A stretch of DNA of 64,000 nt from Casuarina equisetifolia (lineage: Eukaryota > Streptophyta > Magnoliopsida > Fagales > Casuarinaceae), in the NCBI GenBank assembly GCA_028551475.1, contig CM052354.1:27985258-28049257 (forward strand). The letters are read 5' to 3'. The position numbers were made by a program, and so were the translations under genes. The notes below the pieces were generated by a model. It was not told the DNA's origin. It did not search any database and saw nothing but the letters and a program-made list of their open reading frames with translations. Positions 1-10,786 of the stretch are shown here, piece by piece; the first letter of the stretch is position 1; each line of letters starts with the position of its first letter.

Positions 1-1160
1 GTGGTCACTACGTAAATATGAGCACTATTATCAAAGTAAGGATAGCCTACACGTTTTAGCTCAATTTAGGACAAAAATAGGATTATGCTTATTTGACTAT
101 GGATGATTTTACATTAGTTGTATAAGGGATTAGTGGTCACTTTTATATAGTCTCATCCTACAAGCTAACTTTTCGGATTGAGGAGACCCAACATCACCCC
201 AACAAACTTGATCATCAATCTAGATAAGGAAAAAGGATCATATGGGAGTTACAATATTAGAGTCATTGTCGTAGAGCAAATTATTAGATTATATAGCTAT
301 TATTTATCTCTCGAACGATACGCGCATGAATAATTAACAATCATAGAAGACTTCTCATGCAACCGACGTACTCTATTTTTAATGGGTTTGTCCAAACTTG
401 CACTCCCGGAAAGTTAACTAAATTAAGTTTTGTTAATGAGAAAGTTTTCTTCTGTTCCTTAGCCCAGGTCCAACAGAGTTTTCAAAATATGCAAAAAAAC
501 GTAAGAAAATAGAAGAATGAGATCGGACTGAACCACTTGCTTGAAGACGAAGCCGGATGTCAAATCCTACTTAGAAAAGCAATGTAGTTGAACTTTTTTA
601 TGTAAGGACAGTGTCATGGATAGAGAAAGCATCTCATTCCCTCCAGAAATGGTCCTAAAATCTTTGATCGGAAGGCAAGTGTGATTTTTAAACCGAAAGC
701 TGATGAATATTGGATGTGCATCTCCATTTTCCTTTTCATGACTTCCTAATCTTATCTCCAAATTCTTCGCTTTCTTTGTCACCAATCTGTTTTCTAAATT
801 GAGGTGGATCCCACGATCGAAGAAAATTCAGATCCTATAACCATTTTCAATGGCAACTGGCAACTGTGGTCCAAGATTTTGCAATATTCACGGGGAACAA
901 TGAGTTTGATCGGCTACCCACCCTTCCACGAAGGATATTGCAGGCCTCACAGTTTTGCCAACCTTAAATGTCATGTCAATGCCTGTCAATTCCCTTTAGA
1001 TCAATCCTATCGCTATTTCAACTTTCTTATCATATTCTTTCTTTACCAAATTCTTATATCGAATTCGGTGTAAGTAGGAATCCTTAATTTTTCTTTCCCC
1101 AGCAGCATGGGTTTGCAAAAATGGAACGAAAGGAAGAAGAAGAAGAAGAAGACAATACAT

Positions 1161-1482
1161 AAGTTCATTCTTATCTCTACGGTAGTTTTGAAGTAGAAAA
1201 ATAAATTTATATTTAATTGAGTACTTATATTTATACTCAATAATGTGAAATTAGATATTTACGTCTTGACGTGAACCATCGTTTTAACTTTTGAATATAT
1301 AACTGTTACGCATGCATCATAGATCACTCTTGACGATATTTCGATTGTCTTACACCTTGCAAGTATACTAAGAAGTTCATACTTATCTCCAAGGTAGTTT
1401 TAAAATAGAAAAATAAATTTATGTTTAATTAGGTATTTATATTTATACTTAGTAATGTGAAATTAGACATTTACATCTTAAT
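1161..1482. repeat. Diverged direct repeat, two units of about 110 bp
   Basis: Bases 1161-1270 and 1373-1482 align over nearly their full length. Both begin with AAGTTCAT and share the run from TATCTC through GTAGTTTT, ATAAATTTAT and AATGTGAAATTAGA. About 100 bp of unrelated sequence separates them. No open frame is shared. This is probably an old local duplication or the remains of a non-coding repeat. Confidence 0.7.
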
Positions 1483-2093
1483 ACATCTCTTCATTGCAAT
1501 AATTTGATGCAAATTATTTAGTGATACTATATTTTATGTTAGCCCTAAGCCTACCCAAATACATAGAAATGTTAAGAAAGAACTTTAAAACACAAATATC
1601 ATATCGAAAAACCTAATTTTTACCTCAAAAGTTAACTATTGAAATGTATATTAGGGGGACTTGTGTATGATTTCACTGCTCCCAGTACTTCTGTTGGTCC
1701 AAGAGATTAGGGCTTTTCACCTGTCAGATTATTTATGCGGAATCCAACGGCATTTTTGTCAGCATAGTTAGTGTTGGAAATGACAATATTCTTGATTATC
1801 CTGCCGATTGGGCAAGACTGATTTGATTCCTCTTTGTTAGAGCATTGGTTGTCCATTGTACTTTTCTATTTCCTACCGGTTTTTTCTGTTCTTTCCGCAA
1901 GCTCTACTTTCTTGGCAGTGACACGGACTGCGTTTGTAGGGATCTGATTGGATTCCTTTAGCCTACCAAGGGAGAGCTGGCAACCTACTTCCAGCTTATG
2001 GTACAACGGCGTTATCATGCCCACGCAGAAAGGTGCCTTGCCAATCAACTTGTGACATTTACAGCGCGTTACATGCAGCCGGGCCATCGCTAT

Positions 2094-2120
2094 TATGCAT
2101 GGTATGCATGGTATGCATGG
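2094..2120. repeat. Three tandem TATGCATGG units
   Basis: The 9-bp unit TATGCATGG occurs three times without interruption. Each unit contains TGCATG, the complement of the RY core CATGCA that B3-domain factors bind. No neighbouring gene is close enough to argue for function, so chance slippage is as likely. Confidence 0.75.
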
Positions 2121-3080
2121 TCCTGCATAAGAAGCAAGAAGCACCATAATATTACTCGGATAACGCCAATCCAAAGAGATGCTCATGCATGGGGTCATAG
2201 ACTTCATTAGGAAAGCTATCATGTCGCATAAAAGTGACCAATAACTGGCTTCTAAAACTTCTCAACATTCTTTCCTGATCTTATCATCTCCCACAGCGAC
2301 CACGAAAAGGTGCATGGATGAGTTTGGTAGATCTTAAGCAATGAGCATTCATTGGAATAATTGTCGTGAATCGATCTTAAGTACCTCTCACGCTATCTCC
2401 CTTTCGCTTCTTTCAAGTTTTCACATTCAAGCATGCATGTGGAAGCAATTAGTACTGCCATTATGCCTCCGAGAGGCAATCACATGTATGTCCCTCCTGA
2501 TCGCATACGTTCTGGGGTTAGGCTTGTGGGGTTCATCCATCACTCCCTCAGTAAACAAAGCATATGGGTTTAGGTTTCATTAGTGACTGCAATACCTTAC
2601 ATCAGTCCTTTTCGCGCTTTCCCAAGGAACAACTTCAACATGGGATGTTCGAGAGACCTTTTTGCCCATTATTGATTTCGTTTCTGGTCATTAAGAAATA
2701 AAACAGATTAAAAATGACAATCATTCGTAAATAGACCAGTTAGGTACCGACCTTTCCCTTATCAAGTCTAATCTTGGAAAAAAGCATCCCACGATTCAAC
2801 CTCTTTAGATTGTACATTAACATCAATGCTGATTCTGTGCATATAAGCAACGTTTTAACGTTTTGTCCTTGGCAGAACATGGGTTGTCATATGCTTCGCG
2901 TTAGTAAGTCCTCACCGGCTGTACTCACTGCATTCTCCTAATTAAATGTTGTACATAAATACATACATACGGATATGTCTGTTTATATATTTAAAATTGT
3001 ATGATTGTTAAGTGGAGGCATCAATCTCATCGATAACGAAATGGTTTCATGTAAAGGGCTTATGGGAGCTAGGAACACAC

Positions 3081-3460
3081 TTAGGCTTATGGGGATCCAG
3101 GTTGGGGACGGTCAAGAATAATGATATGTTGTTAGCAATAAGTTTAAACTTTTTGACAAAGTAGTTGCAGATTTATTATAATTGGTATAGAAATCAACTC
3201 GATGTCCCAACTTTGAAGTACAAATTGAATAACCTACAAAAAAAAAAAAAAAGCTACTTGAAATAATTCAAAGCGTGAGTTATCATAGAGTGAGATGTTG
3301 GGGTGTGCATGTGGAGCGTCATGAATGTAACAAGTTTGTAGGGGTTTGGGACAAACTCAAACTTATGGGAGCTCAGGTTAGAGATAATGTTCAAGAGTAA
3401 TGATTTGTCATTAGGTATAAACCTTTTAACAAAGTGATCGTGAATTCTTTACATTTTATT
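3081..3460. repeat. Diverged direct repeat, two units of about 100 bp
   Basis: Bases 3081-3181 and 3358-3460 share the order CTTATGGG, CAGGTT, CAAGA(A/G)TAATGAT, a TTAG-containing segment, and ACAAAGT. Identity is roughly 70-75% by eye, with small gaps. Nothing in either copy reads as protein. Confidence 0.6.
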
Positions 3461-5085
3461 TGTATAATAACTTCATTAACGAGATAGATGTTTAAAAAGC
3501 GCTGCCGCGGGTGTTTCTTGGAGGAGGAGGTTGGAAGGCGTATAACTTTCTTCTCACCAAGAAGTTCAAGATGCTCTCCCGTGTCATCTATACCTACGTA
3601 ATAACACTAAAGGATATATCTTTTATATTAACAACGTATAGTTCCTATTATGCACGCTAATTAAAGTTTGATTCCAAATTTAGCTGGTGCCAAATTCGAC
3701 CTCCCTACTAAGACCTGAGCAATGATTAATATACAGCGATTTCTCGTCTATTCCTTCCAAAATTATGTTTGGAAATTATTACCACCAAGCATGCCGGTAG
3801 TGATACATTTGCGGGCTTGATTTTTAGTGTTAGTGATTATTAGGGGTCAAAAAGAAAACAAATAAAGAAAAAGGGAATATTGGACACTAGAATTTCACAT
3901 ATTTGTAATGTGATTTCTAAGCTTAAAAAATTGTTCTTTTTAATGAGATTTTTGAAAAGAGTTGAACCTGAGCTTTTCATGTGGTATAAGAGTTCATTCT
4001 TCTTCTGTATGATTCAATTTAATTCCAAAAATAGATCAGCCTTTTACCAATAAGCTTAAATTGTGAAGAATATTAGACAGTAGAGTTCTAAATACTGCGT
4101 CTTATAAACTTGAAAATTTCCTTATCGAATGACACGTTTTGAGAAGGCCTGGGCCCTTCATAAGGAAAACATGTCTCAAAGATGGGCGTGGCTTTGCAGT
4201 AATGCCGCCCTCGTTTTCTACCGAACCAAGGGATTCATCTCTTTCTGGTGGGAATGCAGGAGAGATTTGCGTTCCACCAAACTCCACATCTTTAAACCTT
4301 ATCCAAACCTACATTCCCATATATCCAGTTCCCAACAGTCGAAGAATTATCTATCTTTCTACGTCCCCACCACATAAATATCAAGCTTAGCTTGTACCAC
4401 AAAACTCTCTGGAAAACTCTCAACTTGCAGTACGCGTAGAGCACGCCGTGCCACGTTCATTATTGTCACCTACCTTGTTCAAACCCCCTGATCTTTTTGC
4501 AAACAGCACACAGAAACTCCGCTGTGGCCGTCCGTGCAAGCAAGTGCAAGTGGGAACCAGGTGGGACTTTCATCAAACACATTACCTTCATTATCCCATG
4601 TAAACAAAAACTCAGATCCAAGATGTGGAGGTTTTGCGTTTCCGTCACTCTTGGAGACGGCACGAGTTCATCGTCGCAGTCAAACCACACGTTTGTCACG
4701 CCCGCTGTCGGCGACCAATCCAAGACTCCCTCTGTTGAAGTAATTGAACGCATCTAGATTCATCATCACGCCGTCGCCTAGAGCAAATCTGTAGGCCACC
4801 TGAAGTTGCCGTTTACATTGTGTAACACTGAAGGTAAAGTTCCAAAAGCCAAAGACCAAATAATATCTCTCTAATAACATATTATAATGTCCGAGAATTC
4901 TTGCCAAAACCCAACCATCGAAAAAGAAGGAACCACTGCTTTTTACCCAGCAAGAGTTGGGCCCTCCTGCGGAGTGTTTGACCGGTCCGTTGCCGTGGTA
5001 TAGACAACGGAAAGCCTTTACTTATAATTCAACGTTGTCAATTTCGTTGCAACCACTAGTTTAGCTTATCAATTAGAACAAAAAA

Positions 5086-5160
5086 AATGGTAAATGGTAA
5101 ATGGTAAATGGTAAATGGTAAATGTTTTTTTATTTTTTATTTTTTATTTTTTATTTTTTA
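5086..5160. repeat. Adjacent 7-bp microsatellites (AAATGGT)n and (TTTTTTA)n
   Basis: About five and a half units of AAATGGT (5086-5124) run directly into about five units of TTTTTTA (5125-5160). The two arrays have the same period. They lie roughly 400 bp upstream of the F-box/MYND start codon. Confidence 0.9.
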
Positions 5161-5433
5161 TATATTGATCAAATATAAATATGGATCCAAACGGCTACGA
5201 ACAAACACGTAACGAACCAGACAGATCCAATTAGGCCGAAATCTGGAACAAAATATAACAAATACACGTATTTATCTCAAATTGGGATTTTGGAACTGCA
5301 AATCTGAAACTCGGTCAGGGCTCTGGAGGGTTGTGATGGGAGAGTCATTAGGCCTGCTTTTTTAACTGATTCGTGGGGTCCACACAATTACCTATGGTTA
5401 GCGTCTGTGAGTCACCTTCTATTCCCGCTACCA

Positions 5434-5440
5434 TATAAAG
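5434..5440 (+). promoter_or_regulatory. TATA box of the F-box/MYND gene
   Basis: TATAAAG lies 127 bp upstream of the chosen ATG at 5567. That leaves room for a transcription start near 5465 and a 5' leader of about 100 bases. Position and sequence fit a plant TATA box; no transcript data are available here. Confidence 0.55.
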
Positions 5441-5566
5441 CCAAAGCGTACTGCATCTTGCAACGTTGCCTTTTACTCAGAGACAGAGAGGAATCAAGAG
5501 TGCGGCTAACCGGAGCGCGCACAGATCGAAGTGTAGTTCTTGCTTTGAATGCGATAGGAAGCTGCT

Positions 5567-6819
5567 ATGTCGAGGAAGAAGCCAAGAATCCGAAGCGCGG
5601 TCGCCGAGAAACCTGATCTCTTCGATAACTTACCGGACGATCTCGTCGTCTTCGTCCTCGGGAAGCTCAGCGCCTCTGCTTCTCGCCCGGCGGATCTCGC
5701 CAGTGTTCTTGTCACGTACGCCTTCGCATGACGCTCTCTTCTATTTCGTAGTTGGAGATTGGAATTGATTTTAACGCTTTTGTGTTGTTTCTCAAACAGA
5801 TGCAAGAGACTAAACCGGTTAGGTCTACATCCTATGGTTCTGTCAAAAGCAGGACCAAGAGCGCTGGCAATCAAAGCGAAAAACTGGTCCGACTCTGCTC
5901 ACCGTTTTCTCAAACGGTGTGTTGACGCCGGCAACGTTGAAGCCTCCTATACTCTCGGAATGGTTAGTCAGTGACTGAAATTCGTTTTTTCCAGTTTTTC
6001 TCTCTTTTCTATGTTTTCAAGTTTTTTTTTTTTTTTTTTTTTCCAGTTTTTCTCTCTTTTCTATGTTTTCAACTTTTTTTCTTTCTTCGCTTGCTGCAGA
6101 TCCGATTTTACGGTTTACAAAATCGAGGAAGCGGCGCGTCGCTGATGGCCAAGGCCGCGATCAAGTCCCACGCGCCTGCGTTGTACTCGTTAGCGGTGAT
6201 ACAGTTCAACGGCAGCGGTGGCTCCAAGAGCGACAAGAACCTCCGGGCCGGCGTGGCTCTATGTGGCCGAGCGGCCTACCTCGGCCATGTTGACGCGCTC
6301 CGGGAGCTCGGCCATTGCCTCCAGGACGGCTACGGGACGCGCCAGAACATCGCGCAGGGACGCTACCTTCTCATCCAGGCAAACGCCCGCGAGCTCGTTT
6401 CCGTCCTACGACCCCGTTCCACGCCGTCGTGGTCCCAGTCCCACCCGTGCTTGGGCGGTTCGGGCTGCGGTCTCCTGAGCGACTTCGGGTGCGACGTGCC
6501 GGCGCGAGAGGTGCATCCAGTGAACCGGTTCTTGAAGGACTGGTTCGCAGCGGGTCGAGCGAAGTTGGGCGAGGGGCTGAGGATGTGCTCGCACGGCGGG
6601 TGCGGCAGGCCCGAGACGAGGCCTCACGAATTTCGTCGCTGTTCAGTGTGTGGAACGGTAAATTACTGCTCGCGTGGCTGCCAAGCGCTCGATTGGAAGG
6701 TGCGGCACAAGGCGGAGTGCGTGCCGATGGAAAGGTGGTTGGAGGAGGACGTTGGTGGTGGAGACGAAGTCGGCGATGCCGTTGAAGGAATGGTTGAGGT
6801 TGGGGAGATAGCACGATAG
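5567..6819 (+). CDS. F-box protein with Sel1-like repeats and MYND zinc finger (At1g67340-like)
   Basis: Predicted 343-residue protein from three exons: 5567-5715, 5800-5962 and 6100-6819. Both introns are GT-AG and the joins keep frame. Residues 18-55 form an F-box (LFDNLPDDLVVFVLGKL, then SVLVTCKRL), which would bind the SKP1 adaptor of an SCF ubiquitin ligase. Residues of about 110-200 carry Sel1-like helical repeats (HAPALYSLAVIQFNGSGG, GHVDALRELGHCLQDGYG). Residues 267-311 form a MYND zinc finger with the spaced Cys/His set CSHGGC, RRCSVCGTVNYCS and HKAEC. The order and length match the plant family typified by Arabidopsis At1g67340 as I remember it. The ATG is chosen because the next residues lead directly into the F-box. 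A likely role is substrate selection for ubiquitination; the substrate is unknown. Confidence 0.92.
5989..6072 (+). repeat. Duplicated pyrimidine tract in intron 2 of the F-box/MYND gene
   Basis: A 32-bp pyrimidine-rich segment beginning TTCCAGTTTTTC and ending ATGTTTTCAA occurs at 5989-6020 and again at 6041-6072. A long T-run lies between them. The second copy precedes the true acceptor at 6099. The duplication adds an extra CAG but does not touch coding sequence. Confidence 0.85.
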
Positions 6820-9800
6820 AAAACTGTAATGCTCTTAATTAAATTCAGTGTTACTTAGTGGGGAGAGATTTGAATTTGTTTTTTTATTTAAGGTTCTGTC
6901 TCTGTATATAATGGGAAAAGGAATTTTGGAACTGATTCTCTACCATAAATGGCGCTCGAATGAATCAATAACCTTTGCTTCCTCTCCTATATAGGTAAAA
7001 TTGGGTATTTTTGAAGAACCTTATTTTCGTAATTTTTCCTTTTCTAAAACAAACATGCCCAAGGTATATTAGTATGAAAAACAAAGGTATGTTGTCTGTC
7101 ACTTACTAAAAGTAGAGCGTTGTTTATGGTCAAATAGGAGCATTTGGTATCTGTTGAATGGAGATTGGGATGAACCGAGCATATGGACAAGACTGGATTT
7201 GTGTGTTGTGTGCAAATTAAGCATGAACAATGAAAGATCCACATGGAAAGAGACATAAAGGAACTCAGAATGTGTGTTACGTTGGAAAGTAAATGATGAG
7301 TGTTGAGATCCATATAGGCATTGTCCTACTTCTTATCTCTTCTAGTCATTGAGAAAGTATTTAAAATCGTGGACCATATATATCTTGGGTAGATCCAACC
7401 AAAGCAAAACTTTCTCGTGGGTTGTGATTAGGTCTCAACTTGTTCCTGTTCCTTTTTTTTTTTGTCTTTTCCAACACATCCTTGCTAGACTTACTTTCCC
7501 GGCGTCTTAGAAAATAATTGTTAGTGAATTCCATCTTTCCGTAACTTGAGAAATAAGTCTAGCTCACCAAAACTAAATTAATTATGGAAAGAACACAGCA
7601 AGGATCGAGGTTACTTCTTCCAATTATCATATTCTGTAAAACCTATCATTTGCCGCAGCATCCATAAAGAAGGATGCTAAGAAAACACAGTGACCCCACT
7701 TTGCGTGGTTCACAAACCCCAATCCATTTTGGTCCCTTTCTTTCTCGGCTCTAGAAGGTCTATTTGGAAACTTGAATGCACTGTCTCTTGGGTTTGCGGA
7801 CATGAAGTAAAGGACATATACAAAGGGAATTGGAATTCTAAAACCTCTTGGTCCTGCTTTTAATTAAGCTAAGTGTTTGTCGACCTAAAAATATGAGTTT
7901 AATGTGGTTGACGTAAGTGATCAAAATATGAAAAGTAAAACAAGAGGTTTTTTTTCTTCTAAAAAGTCATATTTGTAGATTCAATTTCAAACAATTGCCA
8001 AACAATCAGCAACCATCACGGTGTTGAAAACATAGACATTAGAGTGTGTGAGAATCTTCGTTACGGATTCACTTTGCCATGTGTGGCTTGTGAGTGCATT
8101 ATAATGTGCAAAGAGGATTCCCTTTCCCTACGGCATATAGCTATCAATGTGTTCGTCATCTAGATAGTACCCCCATACAAGTCAGACGAATATTTATGGG
8201 TTTGTTCCAACTGCCCATTTGATATGGTCAGGCAGAGAACTGGTCCGCCCCCCATATGAGATCACATTGAGAGATACTCTGAGATGGAGAGACATAAACC
8301 CTAAACAATGCCGCATAGTCAAAATCGATGTTGATGTTTAAGCATGTTACCGTAAAAGCGGAGGAAGAAGGAGATCTTCTGAGTATTGCTGACGCAAATA
8401 CACAGTGCAGAATGGATCATATAACCCTTATTTCCTTCGGAGAACTAAAGAGGTCATTGAAAAATTGGTGAAGGAACCCTTTTTGCACATGGATGAACCT
8501 TTGAACCATTTGCATTTGGAAGACGAAATGGAAAGACATTGTTTGAATCAAGAAACCATTTTGCAGATTACAAGCTCATTTCCCTTGCAAGATAATGATG
8601 TCGGTATTTCTGTCGGTCGCTGACAATGGATAATGACTTCTATACTATTTAATCCAATTTACATATAGCATATGCTTGTACTTGTCACTGACGTTGTAGT
8701 GTGAAAATGAGTTCAACATTGATATCTTTATGTTGCTTGCGGTTGAAGCTTAAATGGGGATAGGACTACGTAAGCCGCAGCAATTACGTGGATAATTTCT
8801 CATCATGCAAGTTAAGTTCCCTGGGTTTTTTCCAATAATTTATGAAGGAAACCACTGGCCATTTACGGGTTCCTATGGGCGGCTCTTGAAGCGAATCAAA
8901 GGATACGGAACTGACTTTCTTCACTTAAACCATACTGTTGCAAGCATATACGTCTACGTTATATTTGAAGAGTCTTAGCTTTTGTTTGGGTCTTCAGTCA
9001 GTAATAATTATTGTCCCAAAAGGGAAGGAAGGAAGAAAGAGGATTCACCAACTTGGGTGTTGTTCATCATTCCATACAAAAAGATTGTCTTCTAACCACT
9101 CCCACATCCTCAAGCCTTATCTACATGTAGAACTCAGAATCCCATGAAAGGAAGTGGCGGGATTTGTTTACCTTTTTTGTGTCCCCAGCGTTCAACTTGT
9201 GCTATCAATTCTCAATTGGCACCAGGCGTGGTAGCGTACGCAAAGTATGGTGAGCTGGGCATGATCCATCACGGTGACATATCATGTCAAATAAGTTAAC
9301 AATAGGGAGGCTTTGCTCTTAGCGTAATTGACATGCAATCCTTTGTTTTAATTAGAAGGTTTAAAGTTTAAGTTAAAAACTAGTTAAGTGTTTGAGGGTC
9401 TTTTTTTAATATAAATTTTATCTTAAATTTTTTTTATCTTTTAAGGTAGAACGTTCATCTTGTATATATTTTATTGGACACCAAATTGAATAAAGTTAAG
9501 AAGATGACAATAAGAAAAAAAAAATTTCTGGTAGAAAATATGACGATTTTGGTTGAAGATATTACTGCCATGCAACAATTAAATGACACTAAAATTTCAA
9601 CAACCCTAGTGCTAAAGAATTAGAAGACTATGACAGAGAACTAGAGCAATTAATGTAATGATTAATTTTAAACCAATTTGGTTTGAAACCTTGAAGAGCA
9701 CATTGTTTCCAAAATTAAAGAATATTTTAGGACATTATGCACTGAAGTACTGGGTTGCAATGGTTTATCTGATATGATAAATATGAAACCCGTGATTTGA

Positions 9801-10045
9801 TAAAATGTTACGAGGCTATGCTGAAATCAAAATTTCCCAGCAATTGAGTGCACCCACGTGTCACCTCCTTATCTGTAAAAGATAAGGTGCAAATGCTGCA
9901 CCAAACAATGGGACACATCCCCTCCTTTCTCCGCCGTTGGTGATACGGCCTTGTTGAATCATATCCGTCCATTTTCACACGAAAGCCATACAACTCAACA
10001 GCAATCCCTTCGCGCAAACCTCCACCAGCAGCCAAGCAACCAGCC
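6820..10045. other. Intergenic region, no gene recognised
   Basis: This stretch holds the 3' flank of the F-box/MYND gene and the promoter of the ATP synthase gene, with about 3 kb between. A 72-codon frame at 8405-8623 shows no motif and no exon-like neighbours, so I do not call it. From about 9300 the sequence is AT-rich. The light-type promoter elements near 9855-9887 are listed separately. Confidence 0.6.
9855..9887 (+). promoter_or_regulatory. G-box plus inverted I-box pair in the ATP synthase delta promoter
   Basis: A G-box CACGTG (9855-9860) is followed by CCTTATCT and, after five bases, AGATAAGG, a perfect 8-bp inverted repeat holding two opposed I-box cores (GATAAG). The cluster ends about 160 bp before the ATG at 10046. 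G-box with I-box is a known light-responsive arrangement in promoters of photosynthesis genes, which fits the gene downstream. Function is inferred from motif and position. Confidence 0.65.
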
Positions 10046-10786
10046 ATGGCCGCGCTCCAACACACTCCCATCTCCCTCCAGTCCACCAAATCCCCACCGT
10101 CCGCTCGATCCCCGATCCTGATCAAGACCCAGAGACCAATTCGAGGCCTTTCCTTTTCCACCACAATCCCGTCTCTCAGACTCAGAATTGCCGTCACGAA
10201 CTCTCGCGGCGGCACCAGAATGTCCGGCACAGCGGCCGCCAGCTACGCGGTGGCTCTAGCGGACGTGGCCAAGGCCAACAACACCCTCGAGAACACCAAT
10301 GGTGACGTGGAGAAGATCGAGAAGATCTTCACCGACCCGTCGGTGACCAATTTCTTCGTGAACCCCACCATTGAGGCGGAGAAGAAGCGGCAGGTGCTTG
10401 AAGAAATTGTCGCCTCAGCAAACCTCCAGCCCCACACGGCCAACTTCCTTAACATCCTGGTAGACTCCGCGAGGATCGACCTTATCGACGAGATCGTGAA
10501 AGAGTTCGAGGTGGTGTACAACCAGATCACCGAAACGGAGCTGGCAGTGGTGAGCTCGGTGGTGAAGCTAGAGTCGCAGCACTTAGCCCAGATCGCCAAG
10601 CAGGTGCAGAAGCTAACCGGGGCTAAGAATGTAAGGATCAAAACCGTGATTGACCCCAGCTTGGTGGCTGGATTCACCGTTAGGTACGGGAGCGGGGGTT
10701 CAAAGTTGATTGATATGAGCGTCAAGAAGCAGCTTGAGGAGATTGCTGCTCAGCTTGACTTGGGCGATATTCAACTTGCTGTATAA
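10046..10786 (+). CDS. ATPD: ATP synthase delta subunit, chloroplast precursor
   Basis: Intronless gene for a 246-residue protein. The first 55-60 residues are rich in Ser, Thr, Arg and Pro and lack acidic residues, as in a stromal transit peptide. A likely mature start lies near the segment TRMSGTAAASYAVALADVAK. The rest (about residues 65-240) is an OSCP/delta domain: the N-terminal helical part includes KIEKIFTDPSVTNFFVNPT, and the C-terminal part has VIDPSLVAGFTVRYGSGGSK and ends VKKQLEEIAAQLDLGDIQ. The protein links CF1 to the peripheral stalk of CFo and is needed for coupled photophosphorylation at the thylakoid. Length and absence of introns agree with the plant nuclear atpD genes as I recall them. 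The codons are G/C-rich at third positions compared with the neighbouring genes. A G-box/I-box cluster lies upstream. Confidence 0.95.
   Translation: MAALQHTPISLQSTKSPPSARSPILIKTQRPIRGLSFSTTIPSLRLRIAVTNSRGGTRMSGTAAASYAVALADVAKANNTLENTNGDVEKIEKIFTDPSVTNFFVNPTIEAEKKRQVLEEIVASANLQPHTANFLNILVDSARIDLIDEIVKEFEVVYNQITETELAVVSSVVKLESQHLAQIAKQVQKLTGAKNVRIKTVIDPSLVAGFTVRYGSGGSKLIDMSVKKQLEEIAAQLDLGDIQLAV

Larger units (their letters stand above)
1..5406. other. Intergenic region, no gene recognised
   Basis: About 5.4 kb with no reading frame I can assign to a family. The open frames are short and overlap on both strands, and none shows a domain motif. The stretch holds two pairs of diverged direct repeats, a short RY-like tandem repeat, and a pair of 7-bp microsatellites, each listed separately. 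The last few hundred bases are the promoter of the F-box/MYND gene. Confidence 0.6.

Noticed and set aside
1866-2222. 118-codon minus-strand frame
   Set aside because: Part of its length comes from the 9-bp tandem repeat (repeated Cys-Ile-Pro), and the rest has no motif.
4102-4757. Several overlapping frames of 60-95 codons on both strands with raised GC
   Set aside because: No family motif on either strand, no splice sites joining them into a sensible product.
8405-8623. 72-codon open frame in the spacer between the F-box/MYND and ATP synthase genes
   Set aside because: No motif, no homology I recognise, no exon-like neighbours with matching phase. Could be chance or an old fragment.
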